A stretch of DNA of 32,509 nt from Desulfovibrio sp. (GTDB lineage Bacteria > Desulfobacterota > Desulfovibrionia > Desulfovibrionales > Desulfovibrionaceae), in assembly GCA_031291035.1 (NCBI GenBank), contig JAISLI010000044.1, forward strand, positions 1-32,509. The letters run 5' to 3'. Positions 1-8,417 of the stretch are shown here, piece after piece. Each line of letters starts with the position of its first letter. Within the stretch, counting starts at the first letter, position 1. A program made the position numbers and the translations under genes. The notes under the pieces are model-generated. The model worked only from the letters and a program-made list of their open reading frames with translations. It was not told the origin of the DNA and ran no database searches.

Positions 1-124
1 ATCTATTGTAGTCTCAAAGTCTTTGCATATGGTTGATCTGACAATGGCCTTATTCGCACGTTTTCACGTCAACGGAGTGAGAGAAGATATTGTATCATTC
101 TTTTGTTAATACTCTCAAACACAA

Positions 125-158
125 ATCGGCCCTGCCTCCCGAAGGAAACAGGGCCGAT
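125..158 (-). terminator. Terminator-like hairpin, probable attenuator terminator
   Basis: ATCGGCCCTG at 125-134 and CAGGGCCGAT at 149-158 form a perfect 10-bp stem. On the minus strand it is followed by TTGTGTTTG, a weak U-rich tail. Its place about 40 bases after the stop of the His-rich leader frame suggests the terminator of an attenuator. The plus-strand flank has no T tract. Confidence 0.45.
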
Positions 159-174
159 AAGGAAATAGCGAAAC

Positions 175-199
175 CGCGCCGTCCCTTGCGGGGAGCGCG
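175..199 (-). promoter_or_regulatory. Hairpin between candidate His leader and terminator
   Basis: Arms CGCGC plus TCCC and GGGA plus GCGCG pair around a five-base loop, with a two-base bulge. The hairpin starts directly after the leader stop codon, where an attenuator pause or anti-antiterminator stem would be expected. Whether its downstream arm can pair with the terminator arm instead was not settled by eye. Confidence 0.3.
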
Positions 200-328
200 T
201 CAGATGGCGTTGTTAATGTGTGTGTGGTGGTGGTGGTGTGTAGCAAAAATCAGGCCAAAATCGCCGATTTCAGCCCGCGCATCCCGTCTTTTTTCGGGAT
301 GGAACTCCTTTTTTTCCCGTACCTTCAT
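200..328 (-). promoter_or_regulatory. Candidate histidine leader peptide of an attenuator
   Basis: A 42-codon minus-strand frame runs from an ATG at 326-328 to a TGA at 200-202. Its end contains five consecutive CAC codons, then ACA, another CAC, and six codons before the stop. A run of one codon just before the stop, followed by two hairpins (175-199 and 125-158), is the layout of a transcription attenuator, here for histidine. The peptide is longer than classical his leaders and no good Shine-Dalgarno site precedes the ATG, so the start is uncertain. The regulated gene would lie left of the window; the 124 bases between the last hairpin and the edge hold no convincing gene start. The run of CAC could also be a chance low-complexity tract. 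Confidence 0.35.
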
Positions 329-428
329 GCCGCCCGCCGGGAACAGAATTTCCGTTTCAGCAACGCTGGAAAGTCACATGTCACACGAAAATATACATGC
401 CCAATTACGGAATAAATAGCAAGAAATT

Positions 429-584
429 TTATAACCCACAATCCACCATGTGTAACCACAATCGACTTGTCAGCCAGCTCTCGTCATCAAGCAGCACCCG
501 CTGCTCATCCCACCAGACATTCAGGGGTGGATACGCGGTAAATCCCTTATGGCCATACAAAGAATCCGCGTTATGGGTTTCTGT
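429..584 (-). pseudogene. Unrecognised reading-frame remnant
   Basis: A stop-to-stop minus-strand frame of about 51 codons lies between TAG at 585-587 and TAA at 429-431. It has no ATG; only a TTG near its beginning could start it. The predicted peptide has protein-like composition (for example YPPLNVWWDEQRVLLDDESW) and ends near HMVDCGL. I do not recognise a family. It could be the 3' end of a decayed gene or a chance frame. The rest of 1-750 shows no supported protein gene on either strand. Confidence 0.2.
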
Positions 585-703
585 CTATGAAGCAACTCAA
601 GATACAAAGAGAGTCCGGCCAGACCTGTCAGACCAGAGGGCTTTGCCCGCCTGCGGGCGTGTGGCGTGTGCAGGACGGTTCCGGGCGTTTTGTTTTCACA
701 GTA

Positions 704-728
704 CAAAGCCCCGCGAAGCGAGGCTTTG
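704..728 (-). terminator. Terminator of the apr-qmo cluster
   Basis: CAAAGCCTCGC and GCGGGGCTTTG on the minus strand form an 11-bp stem with a GAA-type three-base loop, starting 24 bases after the qmoD stop codon. One pair is a U-G wobble in the minus-strand RNA but would be a C-A mismatch in plus-strand RNA, so the hairpin is built for minus-strand transcription. The U tract is poor. Confidence 0.6.
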
Positions 729-751
729 CGCTGTCGCATCCGGCGGCAAAG

Positions 752-1465
752 TTAAAAACCGAATCCGTCGCCGTCAGCCCCGGAAGCTCCGAAACCGAAA
801 TCATCCGGCACGCCGCTCTCCCCGACAGACGAGCTTTCTCCGGCGCCGTCCGCCGCCGCCGCGACGCCGGCAACCGCAAACCCTTTGAGGCCGTCCTTGA
901 TGGCGTCCTTGATGCTCCGCATCAATTCATCATGGTCCACAGCCACTTTGCCCTGAAACCCGGCCACCTGCTTGCGCAAACCTCCCAGGTCCGTATTCAT
1001 GGATTTGATTTTTGCCTCAAGTTCGTCGCATTTTTTCTGCAAGGCGGCGGACCTGGCTTCCAGAGGCTCAAGGACGCGAACGCGCTCCTCTAGTTCAGCG
1101 GCGGCGGATGTCTGCGCCCGCAGACTGTTGAAGGAATCCGCCAGATAGTCCAGCGTCTGACCGGCCATGGCCTTGACGCGGCCGTCCATCGGGGTCAGGG
1201 AAACGTTGTCGCCGAAAAGGCGTCTGCCTTTGGCGGCAAACGCCTCCCATGACATGCCCTCAGCCCAGTCCAGTTCAGAAAATTTCGGATACAGGCGCGC
1301 CAGCCAGGCCGCCGCGAACGGCCCCGCCGCCTTGGCGTAGCGGTCGCAGGCAATGCTGCGCCCGGTGACGTAGCCAGCTATGTCCCTGGTATCCACGCCT
1401 TCCTTGCCCGCCATGAGGGCAAGGACGCTTTCCACGGGGAAAATTTTACGATCTGTATCGGACAT
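752..1465 (-). CDS. qmoD: QmoD-like accessory protein of the Qmo cluster
   Basis: A 237-residue protein of the kind encoded last in Desulfovibrio qmo clusters (the DVU0851/QmoD position). It has no signal peptide or membrane segment. Residues 1-110 are mixed helical and contain several Trp and Tyr residues. Residues 115-172 form a clear coiled coil with heptad Leu and charged residues. The C-terminus from about 203 is low-complexity, rich in Gly, Ala, Ser, Asp and Phe, ending in DGDGFGF. The start is set by a strong GGAGG five bases before the ATG; qmoC stops 10 bases upstream, so the two are co-transcribed. Work on D. vulgaris links this gene to sulfate respiration, but its biochemical role is not established. 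The assignment rests mainly on position and general character. Confidence 0.75.
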   Translation of the reverse strand: MSDTDRKIFPVESVLALMAGKEGVDTRDIAGYVTGRSIACDRYAKAAGPFAAAWLARLYPKFSELDWAEGMSWEAFAAKGRRLFGDNVSLTPMDGRVKAMAGQTLDYLADSFNSLRAQTSAAAELEERVRVLEPLEARSAALQKKCDELEAKIKSMNTDLGGLRKQVAGFQGKVAVDHDELMRSIKDAIKDGLKGFAVAGVAAAADGAGESSSVGESGVPDDFGFGASGADGDGFGF

Positions 1466-1475
1466 GACGGCCTCC

Positions 1476-2654
1476 TCAGCTTCTTCCGTACATGCGGGCA
1501 CAGACAAGCGCCGCGGTACGGTAAACAAAATGCCCCAGCTTGGACCAGGGAAGATATGCGAAAAGCATCCAGACAAACACCAGATGGAAATAATACGTCA
1601 CAAAAGCCGGCTTCAACGCGTCCGCCAGCCGGAAAGACTGTGACAGAATGCCGGTTACGGCCACAAGCCAGATAATGCCCAAAAGATACCAGTCATAAAA
1701 AGTCGAGACGTGGTTTGCCCGATCAAGCGACACGCGCCTCCAAGTCAGCGCGGCAAGCCCGCAAAGCATCAGCAGCGCGCCGATATTGGCCAGAATTTTG
1801 ATCGGGAAGGTCAGCGGCATGGGCGTGTGTATTTCGACAGCCGGCATGATTTTGCCTCCCCAGTGCCCCAGGGCGACGACGGCCGTCACAAAGGCCAGAA
1901 TGGCAAAGCTGTACACCAGAAGCATATGGCCGAGTTTGCGGTTGACCGCCGCCTTGCCCGTGACGGGCCCGTCCTCGCAATCGTCGAACTTGCGGTGCGT
2001 GACGACTTCATCCGTCAGCACGCCGACGAGGTGGCAAATCCAGGATTTTTTTTTGCCGATGACGAGCAGTTCGCCTTCGGGCCTGAACATTTTTCGGAGT
2101 TTGCGCACACCGCGATAGAGAATAAAGCAGGCGCCGAAAAAGGTGATCATGAATACGGGGTCGATGGTGTAATCCCCATAAAATATTTCGCCGAACACAA
2201 TGCGCCCGTCCGCGGCGCGGGGGAACCAGCCGCCCTTGCAGGCGGCGCGTATGGACCAGATAACCAGCCAGAGCACGGCCGGAATGAGAAAGAGCCAGAT
2301 CAGACCGGAGGCCCTGCTCATCCATTTGCCCACTATGGAAGGCCCGGTCAGTTCCCTGTAAACCATGTTGCGGACGGCGGCCATCGTATCCGCCGGGCGC
2401 GCGCCGCGCGGACAGAGATCGGAGCAGTTGCCGCAGTTGTGGCAAAGCCAGATATCCGCGTCCCGCATCAGTTTGTCTTTCAAGCCCCAGGAAGCCCAGA
2501 CCATTTCCTTTCGCGGATAGGGCGCATTGACCGGAGCAAGCGGACAGGCGACCGCGCAGGTAGCGCACTGGTAGCAACGCTTGAGACTGTCGCCCCCCGC
2601 TTCCTGAAGCTCCCGGACAAAGTTCATATCCGGCTTAAGGGTATATTGTGCCAT
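1476..2654 (-). CDS. qmoC: Quinone-interacting membrane-bound oxidoreductase subunit C
   Basis: Membrane subunit of QmoABC, which passes electrons between menaquinol and the APS reductase system. The 392-residue protein combines a cytoplasmic HdrC-like ferredoxin domain with a cytochrome-b-like domain. Two 4Fe-4S motifs are visible: Cys 27, 30, 33, 37 (CYQCATCAVACP) and Cys 71, 74, 77, 81 (CHNCGNCSDLCP). About six hydrophobic segments follow from residue 115, with His residues in GHMLLVYSF, YYFHLVFVWM and LGHFVYR that could ligate heme b. A GGAGG stands nine bases before the ATG. qmoB ends 13 bases upstream and qmoD starts 10 bases downstream, so this is one operon. The length matches known QmoC proteins. 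Confidence 0.95.
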   Translation of the reverse strand: MAQYTLKPDMNFVRELQEAGGDSLKRCYQCATCAVACPLAPVNAPYPRKEMVWASWGLKDKLMRDADIWLCHNCGNCSDLCPRGARPADTMAAVRNMVYRELTGPSIVGKWMSRASGLIWLFLIPAVLWLVIWSIRAACKGGWFPRAADGRIVFGEIFYGDYTIDPVFMITFFGACFILYRGVRKLRKMFRPEGELLVIGKKKSWICHLVGVLTDEVVTHRKFDDCEDGPVTGKAAVNRKLGHMLLVYSFAILAFVTAVVALGHWGGKIMPAVEIHTPMPLTFPIKILANIGALLMLCGLAALTWRRVSLDRANHVSTFYDWYLLGIIWLVAVTGILSQSFRLADALKPAFVTYYFHLVFVWMLFAYLPWSKLGHFVYRTAALVCARMYGRS

Positions 2655-2667
2655 TTAAGCCAACCTC

Positions 2668-4908
2668 CTACATGCCCTTGAACGGATTGGGGCCCATGTC
2701 CATGATGCGGCCGACGAAGCCGTCAATCAGGGCAGGAACCTTGTCATACTCGTCAATGGCCACTTCAAACTGCTCCACCCGCTCTGGCTGCACGCCGAGC
2801 CGGTTCAGCGTCTCGGCGATATTTTCCTTCCGTTTGGCGCATATCTCCGAACCTTTGACAAAATGGCATTGATAATCATCGCCGTACTTGCATCCCAGCA
2901 GCATGACGCCGTCAAATCCCTTGCTCATGGCGTCCGATACCCAGATGGCATTGACGGAACCGAGACAGCGCACGGGTATGATGCGCACATGGGGGCTCCA
3001 CGCCCTGCCGCGCATGCCGGCCATGTCCAGGGCCGGACAGGCGTCGTTCTCACAGGCAAGGATGAGTATCCGCGGGCCGTCTTTCCTGAAGTCCTTGGGC
3101 ACGACAACTTCACGGATCATGGAGCCTATCTGGTCAATGTTGTAATTCGCGAACGAAATCACACGCTCCGGGCAGGCCCCGAAGCAGGTGCCGCAGCGGC
3201 GGCAGCGCGCCGGATTGGGTTTCGGTGTGCCTTTTTCGTCGTCATCCAGGGCGCCGAAGGGGCATTCCTCCGTGCAGCGCTTGCACTGCGTACAACGCAC
3301 AAAATTGAAAACCGGATAAGAAGCGTCACCGGATCGCGGATGCACAGCCACGCCGCGGGAGGCGGCCTCTATGCATTGCGCCGCCTTGAGTACCGCGCCC
3401 CGCGCGTCCTCTTCGCAGGCGTCCATGGTCATGGGCTGACGCACGCAGCCCGCCGCGTAAACACCGGTGCGTCTGGTTTCGTACGGGAAGCAGATGTAGT
3501 TTGAATCGGCAAAACCGTCAACAAGTCGCAAATCCGGAAAATCCGGCCCCTGGCGGTAATCGAACTGCACCACGGCCTCTTTGGCGGTTGTGGGAACCAA
3601 GCCTGTGGGGAGGACAGCCAAGTCAACTTCAAGGTTAAAATCCATGCCCAGCAGGGTGTTTTTGCACTCGACCACAAGCCGGCCGCCATCGTCGCGAACA
3701 GCCGTCACGTCGGCTTTGGTCATCATGATTCCGGGGCGGTCCTGCATCTTTTTGTAAAATCGCTCGAGTATGCCGGGAACCGTCATGTGTTTATACAGTA
3801 TGAATGCCTGCGCCGCGTCGTCCCGCTCGCAGACGCTGTTGGCAAGACGCAGCATGCCGACGCTGTTCACCGCATTGGAATAGGCGAGATGCCTGACGTT
3901 CTCAAGATTCTCCTTGACAAACTTTTCGGCGGCTTCGTCCGCTTCCGCGGGCTTTGCGGCTTCGTCCGCCTCCGCCGGCGCGGCTTCTTCGGCCAGTGTG
4001 GTGTCGAGGATAAAGCCTATGCGTCTGGCGGAAACATTGCCGTCAAGCAGCATTCTGCCGAACTGGGCGGCGCTGACCACAGGAGGCAGCCTGCCCAGAC
4101 CCATCGGGGCAAGGTATTTGTCGTCCAGGGCTTTCCAGCCGGTCGCCAGGATAACGGCGCCGACTTCAACGCTGACAGGCCCGTGGGCCGTGGCTATGGT
4201 TGCCCTGAACTCGCCCGGCTGTCCGCTGAGCGTCTGCATCCGCGCGTCAAGATACACGGTAATTTTGGGATTGCCCGTTACCGCGCTTATTTTCATATTC
4301 AGGTTGGCGGATTGTTTGTCCGACCAGTCGGGGGCAAGCGGAGAGGTGACGGGGATATTGACCGCCGCCCCGCCAAGCCGGGCGGATTTTTCCACCAGAA
4401 CCACTTCATAGCCTGTGGCGGCCGATTCCGCGGCGGCCGTCAGCCCCGACACGCCGCCGCCTATAACCAGAATGCGCGCGACGCCGGCAACAGGCGCAGG
4501 ATCGGGAGATTCGCTTTTCTGCAGCTTCACCACGCCCATGTTCACATAGTCGCGGGCCATTATGACAAGGTCTTCGGGCGCGCCGGAGGAAAAGTCAGGC
4601 GGGCTGCCGTCGGAATTCTTGTAGGAAAGCACGCACTGCTCGCGCAGATTGACATGCTCCACCTGCGCCGGAAGGCGATAGACATCGCATTCGGCTCTGG
4701 AAGACGCCCCGCACAGCAGGACGCCGTCCAGTTTTTTGTCCGATATGTCGGCCCTGATTTCTTCCACGGCGCGGGCAAGCACAGGGCACACTTTGACAAC
4801 CGGAGCAAGCTCTCCCCATTTTTCGCGCGTCTGCGCGGCCAGGGCCTCCACATCAAGGCCCCCGCCAATGTTCTGCATATCAAAATAGACGCCAATTTTT
4901 CCGGCCAT
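2668..4908 (-). CDS. qmoB: Quinone-interacting membrane-bound oxidoreductase subunit B
   Basis: Cytoplasmic flavin and iron-sulfur subunit of Qmo, related to heterodisulfide reductase HdrA fused to an MvhD-like domain. The start chosen is the ATG giving MAGKIGVYFDMQNIGGG, five bases after the qmoA stop and preceded by GAGG; a longer frame upstream overlaps qmoA and is not credible. The 746-residue product has a Rossmann FAD site (VIGGGVSGLTAAAESA) near residue 185, two ferredoxin motifs (CTQCKRCTEECP and CRRCGTCFGACP) near 560-600, and a C-terminal MvhD-type region with CENDACPALD, RCLGSVN and LLGCKYGDDYQCHF. An Ala/Glu-rich stretch near residues 310-330 contains a tandem AEADEAA repeat. Confidence 0.95.
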   Translation of the reverse strand: MAGKIGVYFDMQNIGGGLDVEALAAQTREKWGELAPVVKVCPVLARAVEEIRADISDKKLDGVLLCGASSRAECDVYRLPAQVEHVNLREQCVLSYKNSDGSPPDFSSGAPEDLVIMARDYVNMGVVKLQKSESPDPAPVAGVARILVIGGGVSGLTAAAESAATGYEVVLVEKSARLGGAAVNIPVTSPLAPDWSDKQSANLNMKISAVTGNPKITVYLDARMQTLSGQPGEFRATIATAHGPVSVEVGAVILATGWKALDDKYLAPMGLGRLPPVVSAAQFGRMLLDGNVSARRIGFILDTTLAEEAAPAEADEAAKPAEADEAAEKFVKENLENVRHLAYSNAVNSVGMLRLANSVCERDDAAQAFILYKHMTVPGILERFYKKMQDRPGIMMTKADVTAVRDDGGRLVVECKNTLLGMDFNLEVDLAVLPTGLVPTTAKEAVVQFDYRQGPDFPDLRLVDGFADSNYICFPYETRRTGVYAAGCVRQPMTMDACEEDARGAVLKAAQCIEAASRGVAVHPRSGDASYPVFNFVRCTQCKRCTEECPFGALDDDEKGTPKPNPARCRRCGTCFGACPERVISFANYNIDQIGSMIREVVVPKDFRKDGPRILILACENDACPALDMAGMRGRAWSPHVRIIPVRCLGSVNAIWVSDAMSKGFDGVMLLGCKYGDDYQCHFVKGSEICAKRKENIAETLNRLGVQPERVEQFEVAIDEYDKVPALIDGFVGRIMDMGPNPFKGM

Positions 4909-4913
4909 GCCGC

Positions 4914-6149
4914 CTACCTCCCTCTCACCGTTTGCACCGCCTTCAGGGCGGCGGCTGTGCCGGACTGGGCCGTGCGCGTGACGTCCAGAGGCATGCGGGC
5001 GCACCCGGCGGCAAAAATGCCGAACTCCTCGCCCCCCGTGACAAAGCCGTCTTCATCCAGCGAAAGGGGCAAAGACGGACTTTCTCCGGCGAGCGAGGGC
5101 TGCATGCCCGTAGCCAGCACGACAAGGTCATACGTGAGGGTCAACTTTTCGCCGCGCACGGCGTCCTCAGCCGTGAGAGTCACCCTGTCGCCTTCAGCCT
5201 GGGCGACATCCGCCACCTTGCCTTTGACAAAAGACACATTCGGCCGGGCCCGGACTTTTTCAAGCATGTTCACATAACGGCCCGGCGCGCGTAAATCAAT
5301 ATAATACACGGTGATCCCGACATCCGGATTCTGCTCCGAGAGATACAGACATTGTTTGAGCGTCGCCATGCAGCAGATGTAGGAACAATAATTCAGATGG
5401 TTCTGATCCCGTGAACCGGCGCATTGCACAAAGGCGACATTCAGGGGGGCGCGGTTGTCCGAGGGACGCGCGATTTTGCCTCGCGTCGGCCCGAAGGGGG
5501 AAGCAAGCCGTTCCATCTGCATGTTTGAAACGCAGTTTTTCACCGAGCCGGACCCAAGATTGGCCAGCCGCGTCACGTCATAGGGCTTCCAGCCTGTTGC
5601 CACAATGACGGCGCCGACGTTCAGCGCAATCTCGCGCGGCTCTTCGGGGGGGGCAACAAACTTCGCGCCCGCCACGCGGGCCATGTCCGATTTTGAGAGC
5701 GTCCCCCCGTCCAGCACATAGCGGGCGGGAAAAGCAAAAGGCATTGCCTTGTACAGCGCCTTGCGCTTTGACAGCCCCAAATCGAACTCATTGTCGGTCT
5801 CGCCGGTGAGCGCCGAGGCCAACAGGGAAAAATCCACATTGTGAGGGGCGGTTCCGCGCGGGGTCAGCCGGATTTTTGCCGTATAATCCCCCTTGCCTCC
5901 CGAAAGCCCCACAAGTTCCGCCTGCGTGAAAAATTTTATGCGCGGGTTTTTCCTGATGCGCTGGAATTGTATTTCCAGTCCGCAGGAGGGTGGGCAAAGT
6001 TTGGGGAAATATTTGTTGAGCTGGGCGACGCGGCCGCCCAGCCAGGGCGATTTTTCCACAATAAAGACATCGTGACCCAACTCCGCCGCTTCAATGGCGG
6101 ACGTCAGGCCTGCAAAGCCGCCGCCCGCGACGAGAATGGCATTGGACAT
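4914..6149 (-). CDS. qmoA: Quinone-interacting membrane-bound oxidoreductase subunit A
   Basis: HdrA-like FAD protein of the Qmo complex, 411 residues and cytoplasmic. The N-terminus is a dinucleotide-binding fold (VAGGGFAGLTSAIEAAELG, followed by the acidic strand end FIVEK). Cys-rich motifs typical of HdrA-like proteins are present (LCPPSCG near residue 53; CAGSRD and YCSYICCM in the middle). A second nucleotide-binding signature, LVVLATGMQPS, lies toward the C-terminus. No ferredoxin domain is present, as expected for QmoA as opposed to QmoB. An AGGAGG nine bases before the ATG supports the start. It is the first qmo gene, 113 bases downstream of aprA with a terminator-like hairpin between them. 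Confidence 0.95.
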   Translation of the reverse strand: MSNAILVAGGGFAGLTSAIEAAELGHDVFIVEKSPWLGGRVAQLNKYFPKLCPPSCGLEIQFQRIRKNPRIKFFTQAELVGLSGGKGDYTAKIRLTPRGTAPHNVDFSLLASALTGETDNEFDLGLSKRKALYKAMPFAFPARYVLDGGTLSKSDMARVAGAKFVAPPEEPREIALNVGAVIVATGWKPYDVTRLANLGSGSVKNCVSNMQMERLASPFGPTRGKIARPSDNRAPLNVAFVQCAGSRDQNHLNYCSYICCMATLKQCLYLSEQNPDVGITVYYIDLRAPGRYVNMLEKVRARPNVSFVKGKVADVAQAEGDRVTLTAEDAVRGEKLTLTYDLVVLATGMQPSLAGESPSLPLSLDEDGFVTGGEEFGIFAAGCARMPLDVTRTAQSGTAAALKAVQTVRGR

Positions 6150-6210
6150 CCTGGATATCCTCCTGCGTAGTTTTCAAGCGGCCGGCAACGGAGAACAGCG
6201 GCCGCGGAAA

Positions 6211-6243
6211 GAAGAGGGCGACCGCCTCGCGGCCGCCCTCTTC
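6211..6243 (-). terminator. Hairpin between aprA and qmoA
   Basis: In minus-strand RNA, GAAGAGGGCG and CGCCCTCTTC plus an inner CCGC/GCGG pair through a G-U wobble, giving about 15 continuous pairs and a three-base loop, then TTTCC. In plus-strand RNA the wobble would be an A-C mismatch. It begins 20 bases after the aprA stop. It may end most aprBA transcripts while allowing some read-through into qmo, which would set the APS reductase to Qmo ratio; this is inference. Confidence 0.6.
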
Positions 6244-6262
6244 TCTGTTGTGCAAGCGCCGA

Positions 6263-8251
6263 TCAGTTAGGGATGATCTGATAATAGGGCTTCTTGAATA
6301 TCTCCGTTTTTCCGGTGGCGGGATCATATCTGGAGTTCACAAAACACTTCCATTTGCTGTCGTCAAGCCCCATGAAGTCGGCTCGGTAATAGAATCCGGG
6401 GTAACGGGACTCTTCGCGGAAGGCGATGTGCTGCATGTGCAGGCGCACCGTCCAGAGGCGATGATAGTTCTCCCAGCAACGGAGCAGTTCGTGCAGATCG
6501 CGGGCCGCCAGCTTGGCGGAATCTTCCTCCATCATTCCGAGCAGATTGAAGCCGGTGTCGAGCAGGGCCCTGGAGGTGGTGTAGTATGTGCTCACGCCGC
6601 CTCCGTATTCGTCCGTGCATTTGACAAGACGCATCATGAAGTTCTTGGGCGTAATGTAGTTGGGGTTGACCACCGGGTCCGTCGAGGCGGACTTGCCGTC
6701 AACATAGTTATAGAAAGGACGGTAAATGATCTTTTTGAGTTCGTCGGCCGTTTCCCTGAATTCGGGCTTGTAGTCTTTGTGGTCCACGCACCAGCGAACC
6801 ATCTGCTTGCCGGCGATGCGGCCTTCGGCATGGGAGCCGGAGGAGAACTTGTGCCCGGAAGCGCCCACGCCGTCGGCGCAGGTGAACAGCCCCTCCACCG
6901 TTGTCATACGGTTGTATACCTTGCCGTTGGAGGCTTTCACCTTATAGTCGTCCGGCACCCAGGACTCGTCCGGGCCGGAAACCCAGATGCCGCAGCAACC
7001 GGAATGCGAGCCGAGCAGATAGGGTTCGGTCGGCATGATTTCGGAACCGCGTTCTTCCGGTTTGGTGTTGGTGGCGGCCCAGAGATTGGCCTGACCGACA
7101 CACATGTCAAGGAAGTCCTCCCAGGCCTCGGCTTCCAGATGCTTCTGCTGTTCCTCATCCAGCGTCGCAAAGGTGTTTTTCAGCGCGACATCGGTGGCCA
7201 TGTAAATGGGGCCGCGGCCTTCGCGCATTTCGCGCAGCATCATGTGGTTGCGCAGGCAGGTGGGAATGACGTTGCCCTTGGCGTAGCCCCGATCTTCATA
7301 AGGCTTGAGCATGGCCGCGTTGGTGGCGCAATAGTCCTCCCCCTTGGAGTTGGTGGCTTTTGCTTTGAACAGCAGAAACCACGCGCCCACAGGGCCGTAG
7401 CCGTCCTTGAAGCGGGCGGGCACGAAGCGGTTTTCCATCATGGTCATTTCCGCGCCGACCTGGGCGCACATGGTGTAGGTGGACCCGGCGTTCCACACAG
7501 GATACCATGCGCGTCCCATGCCCTCGCCGGTGGAACGGGGACGATACACGTTCACCGCGCCGCCCGCCGCCACCACAACAGCGTTGGCCCTGAAGATATG
7601 CACTTCATTGGCGCGCAGGTTGAAGCCCACCGCGCCCGCGATGCGATTGGGGGTGTTTTTGTCAAGCAGCAGTTTCACAATGAAGATGCGTTCCATGATG
7701 CGGGCTTCACCCAGGGCGTTTTTGGCCGCTTCGGCCACGATGCACTTGTAGGACTCGCCGTTGATCATGATCTGCCAACGACCGGAACGCACAGGATCGT
7801 CGCCCTTGCGCAGGGCCTTGCCCTTGGCCTTGGCCTGGGCGCCGTCAAGATTGTGGCCGTCTTCCCCCTTGATCCAGCAGGGAAGGCCCCAATCCTCGAA
7901 CAGATGCACGGAATCGTCCACATGGCGGCCCACGTCAAAAATAAGATCTTCGCGTACAATGCCCATAAGGTCGGTGCGCACCATGCGCACGTAATCATCG
8001 GGGGTATTTTTGCCGAGATAGGTATTGATGGCGGAAAGCCCCTGGGCCACGGCGCCGGAACGCTCCAGAGTCGCCTTGTCGCAAAGCATGATTTTCAGGC
8101 CGTGCTTGTCGCCCCAGCGCACGGCTTCATACGCGACGCCGCAGGCACCCATTCCGCCGCCCACGATGAGCAGGTCAACTTGATGTTCTTTCACTTCCGG
8201 TTCGGCTATCGCCACACCCTTGGCGGCTTCCTTCACGGGAATCATAGGCAT
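6263..8251 (-). CDS. aprA: Adenylylsulfate reductase alpha subunit
   Basis: Catalytic flavoprotein subunit of dissimilatory APS reductase, which reduces adenosine 5'-phosphosulfate to sulfite and AMP in the cytoplasm. The 662-residue length is right for the family. The FAD-binding motif [15 protein letters not shown] begins near residue 29, followed by [15 protein letters not shown] in the fumarate-reductase/succinate-dehydrogenase-like flavin domain. The C-terminal part contains the typical Apr region with [32 protein letters not shown] precedes the ATG. It follows aprB in the same orientation, but the 166-base spacer holds a dispersed repeat. No truncation or missing segment is evident. Confidence 0.97.
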   Translation of the reverse strand: MPMIPVKEAAKGVAIAEPEVKEHQVDLLIVGGGMGACGVAYEAVRWGDKHGLKIMLCDKATLERSGAVAQGLSAINTYLGKNTPDDYVRMVRTDLMGIVREDLIFDVGRHVDDSVHLFEDWGLPCWIKGEDGHNLDGAQAKAKGKALRKGDDPVRSGRWQIMINGESYKCIVAEAAKNALGEARIMERIFIVKLLLDKNTPNRIAGAVGFNLRANEVHIFRANAVVVAAGGAVNVYRPRSTGEGMGRAWYPVWNAGSTYTMCAQVGAEMTMMENRFVPARFKDGYGPVGAWFLLFKAKATNSKGEDYCATNAAMLKPYEDRGYAKGNVIPTCLRNHMMLREMREGRGPIYMATDVALKNTFATLDEEQQKHLEAEAWEDFLDMCVGQANLWAATNTKPEERGSEIMPTEPYLLGSHSGCCGIWVSGPDESWVPDDYKVKASNGKVYNRMTTVEGLFTCADGVGASGHKFSSGSHAEGRIAGKQMVRWCVDHKDYKPEFRETADELKKIIYRPFYNYVDGKSASTDPVVNPNYITPKNFMMRLVKCTDEYGGGVSTYYTTSRALLDTGFNLLGMMEEDSAKLAARDLHELLRCWENYHRLWTVRLHMQHIAFREESRYPGFYYRADFMGLDDSKWKCFVNSRYDPATGKTEIFKKPYYQIIPN

Positions 8252-8280
8252 AACAGTGTCTCCTTATCGCACGGTTCAGT

Positions 8281-8398
8281 TACAGCAATTAACGCTTGAA
8301 ACAGTTCGCTTGCGGCGGGCAAAGCCCGTCTGCTCCTGTTCCACGGCAAGAATTTGCGCAAATCCTTGCAGGATGGTTCACTCGTTTCATTCATGAAC
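8281..8398. repeat. Dispersed hairpin repeat, copy A, inside the aprBA operon
   Basis: About 118 bases closely matching the reverse complement of 25269-25382, with only scattered substitutions and a few small gaps. The end at 8281 reads TACAGCAATTAACGCTTGA, related to the TAGAGCA ends of the elements at 18026 and 23807. The core at 8346-8369 is an imperfect palindrome, GCAAGAATTTG with CAAATCCTTGC. It lies between the aprB stop and the aprA start. Short open frames beginning MKQFAC occur in both long copies but carry no other sign of coding. Confidence 0.8.
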
Positions 8399-8417
8399 TG
8401 CCCTGGTTATGCGCGGC

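Noticed and set aside
204..419. Plus-strand tryptophan leader (four TGG codons around 222-233).
   Set aside because: The frame does not stop soon after the Trp codons, no plus-strand terminator or trp gene follows, and the same tract is better explained as His codons on the other strand.
397..1093. Plus-strand open frames of 163 and 168 codons opposite qmoD and its downstream region.
   Set aside because: Arg/Pro-rich shadow translations without ribosome sites or recognisable domains.
6248..8299. Very long plus-strand open frame (683 codons) opposite aprA; similar ones lie opposite pnp (27729-29762), der (16112-18196) and qmoB/qmoA (3787-5277).
   Set aside because: These are frames left open by high G+C codon use in the real genes; their translations are rich in His, Arg, Gly and Ala and match no family.
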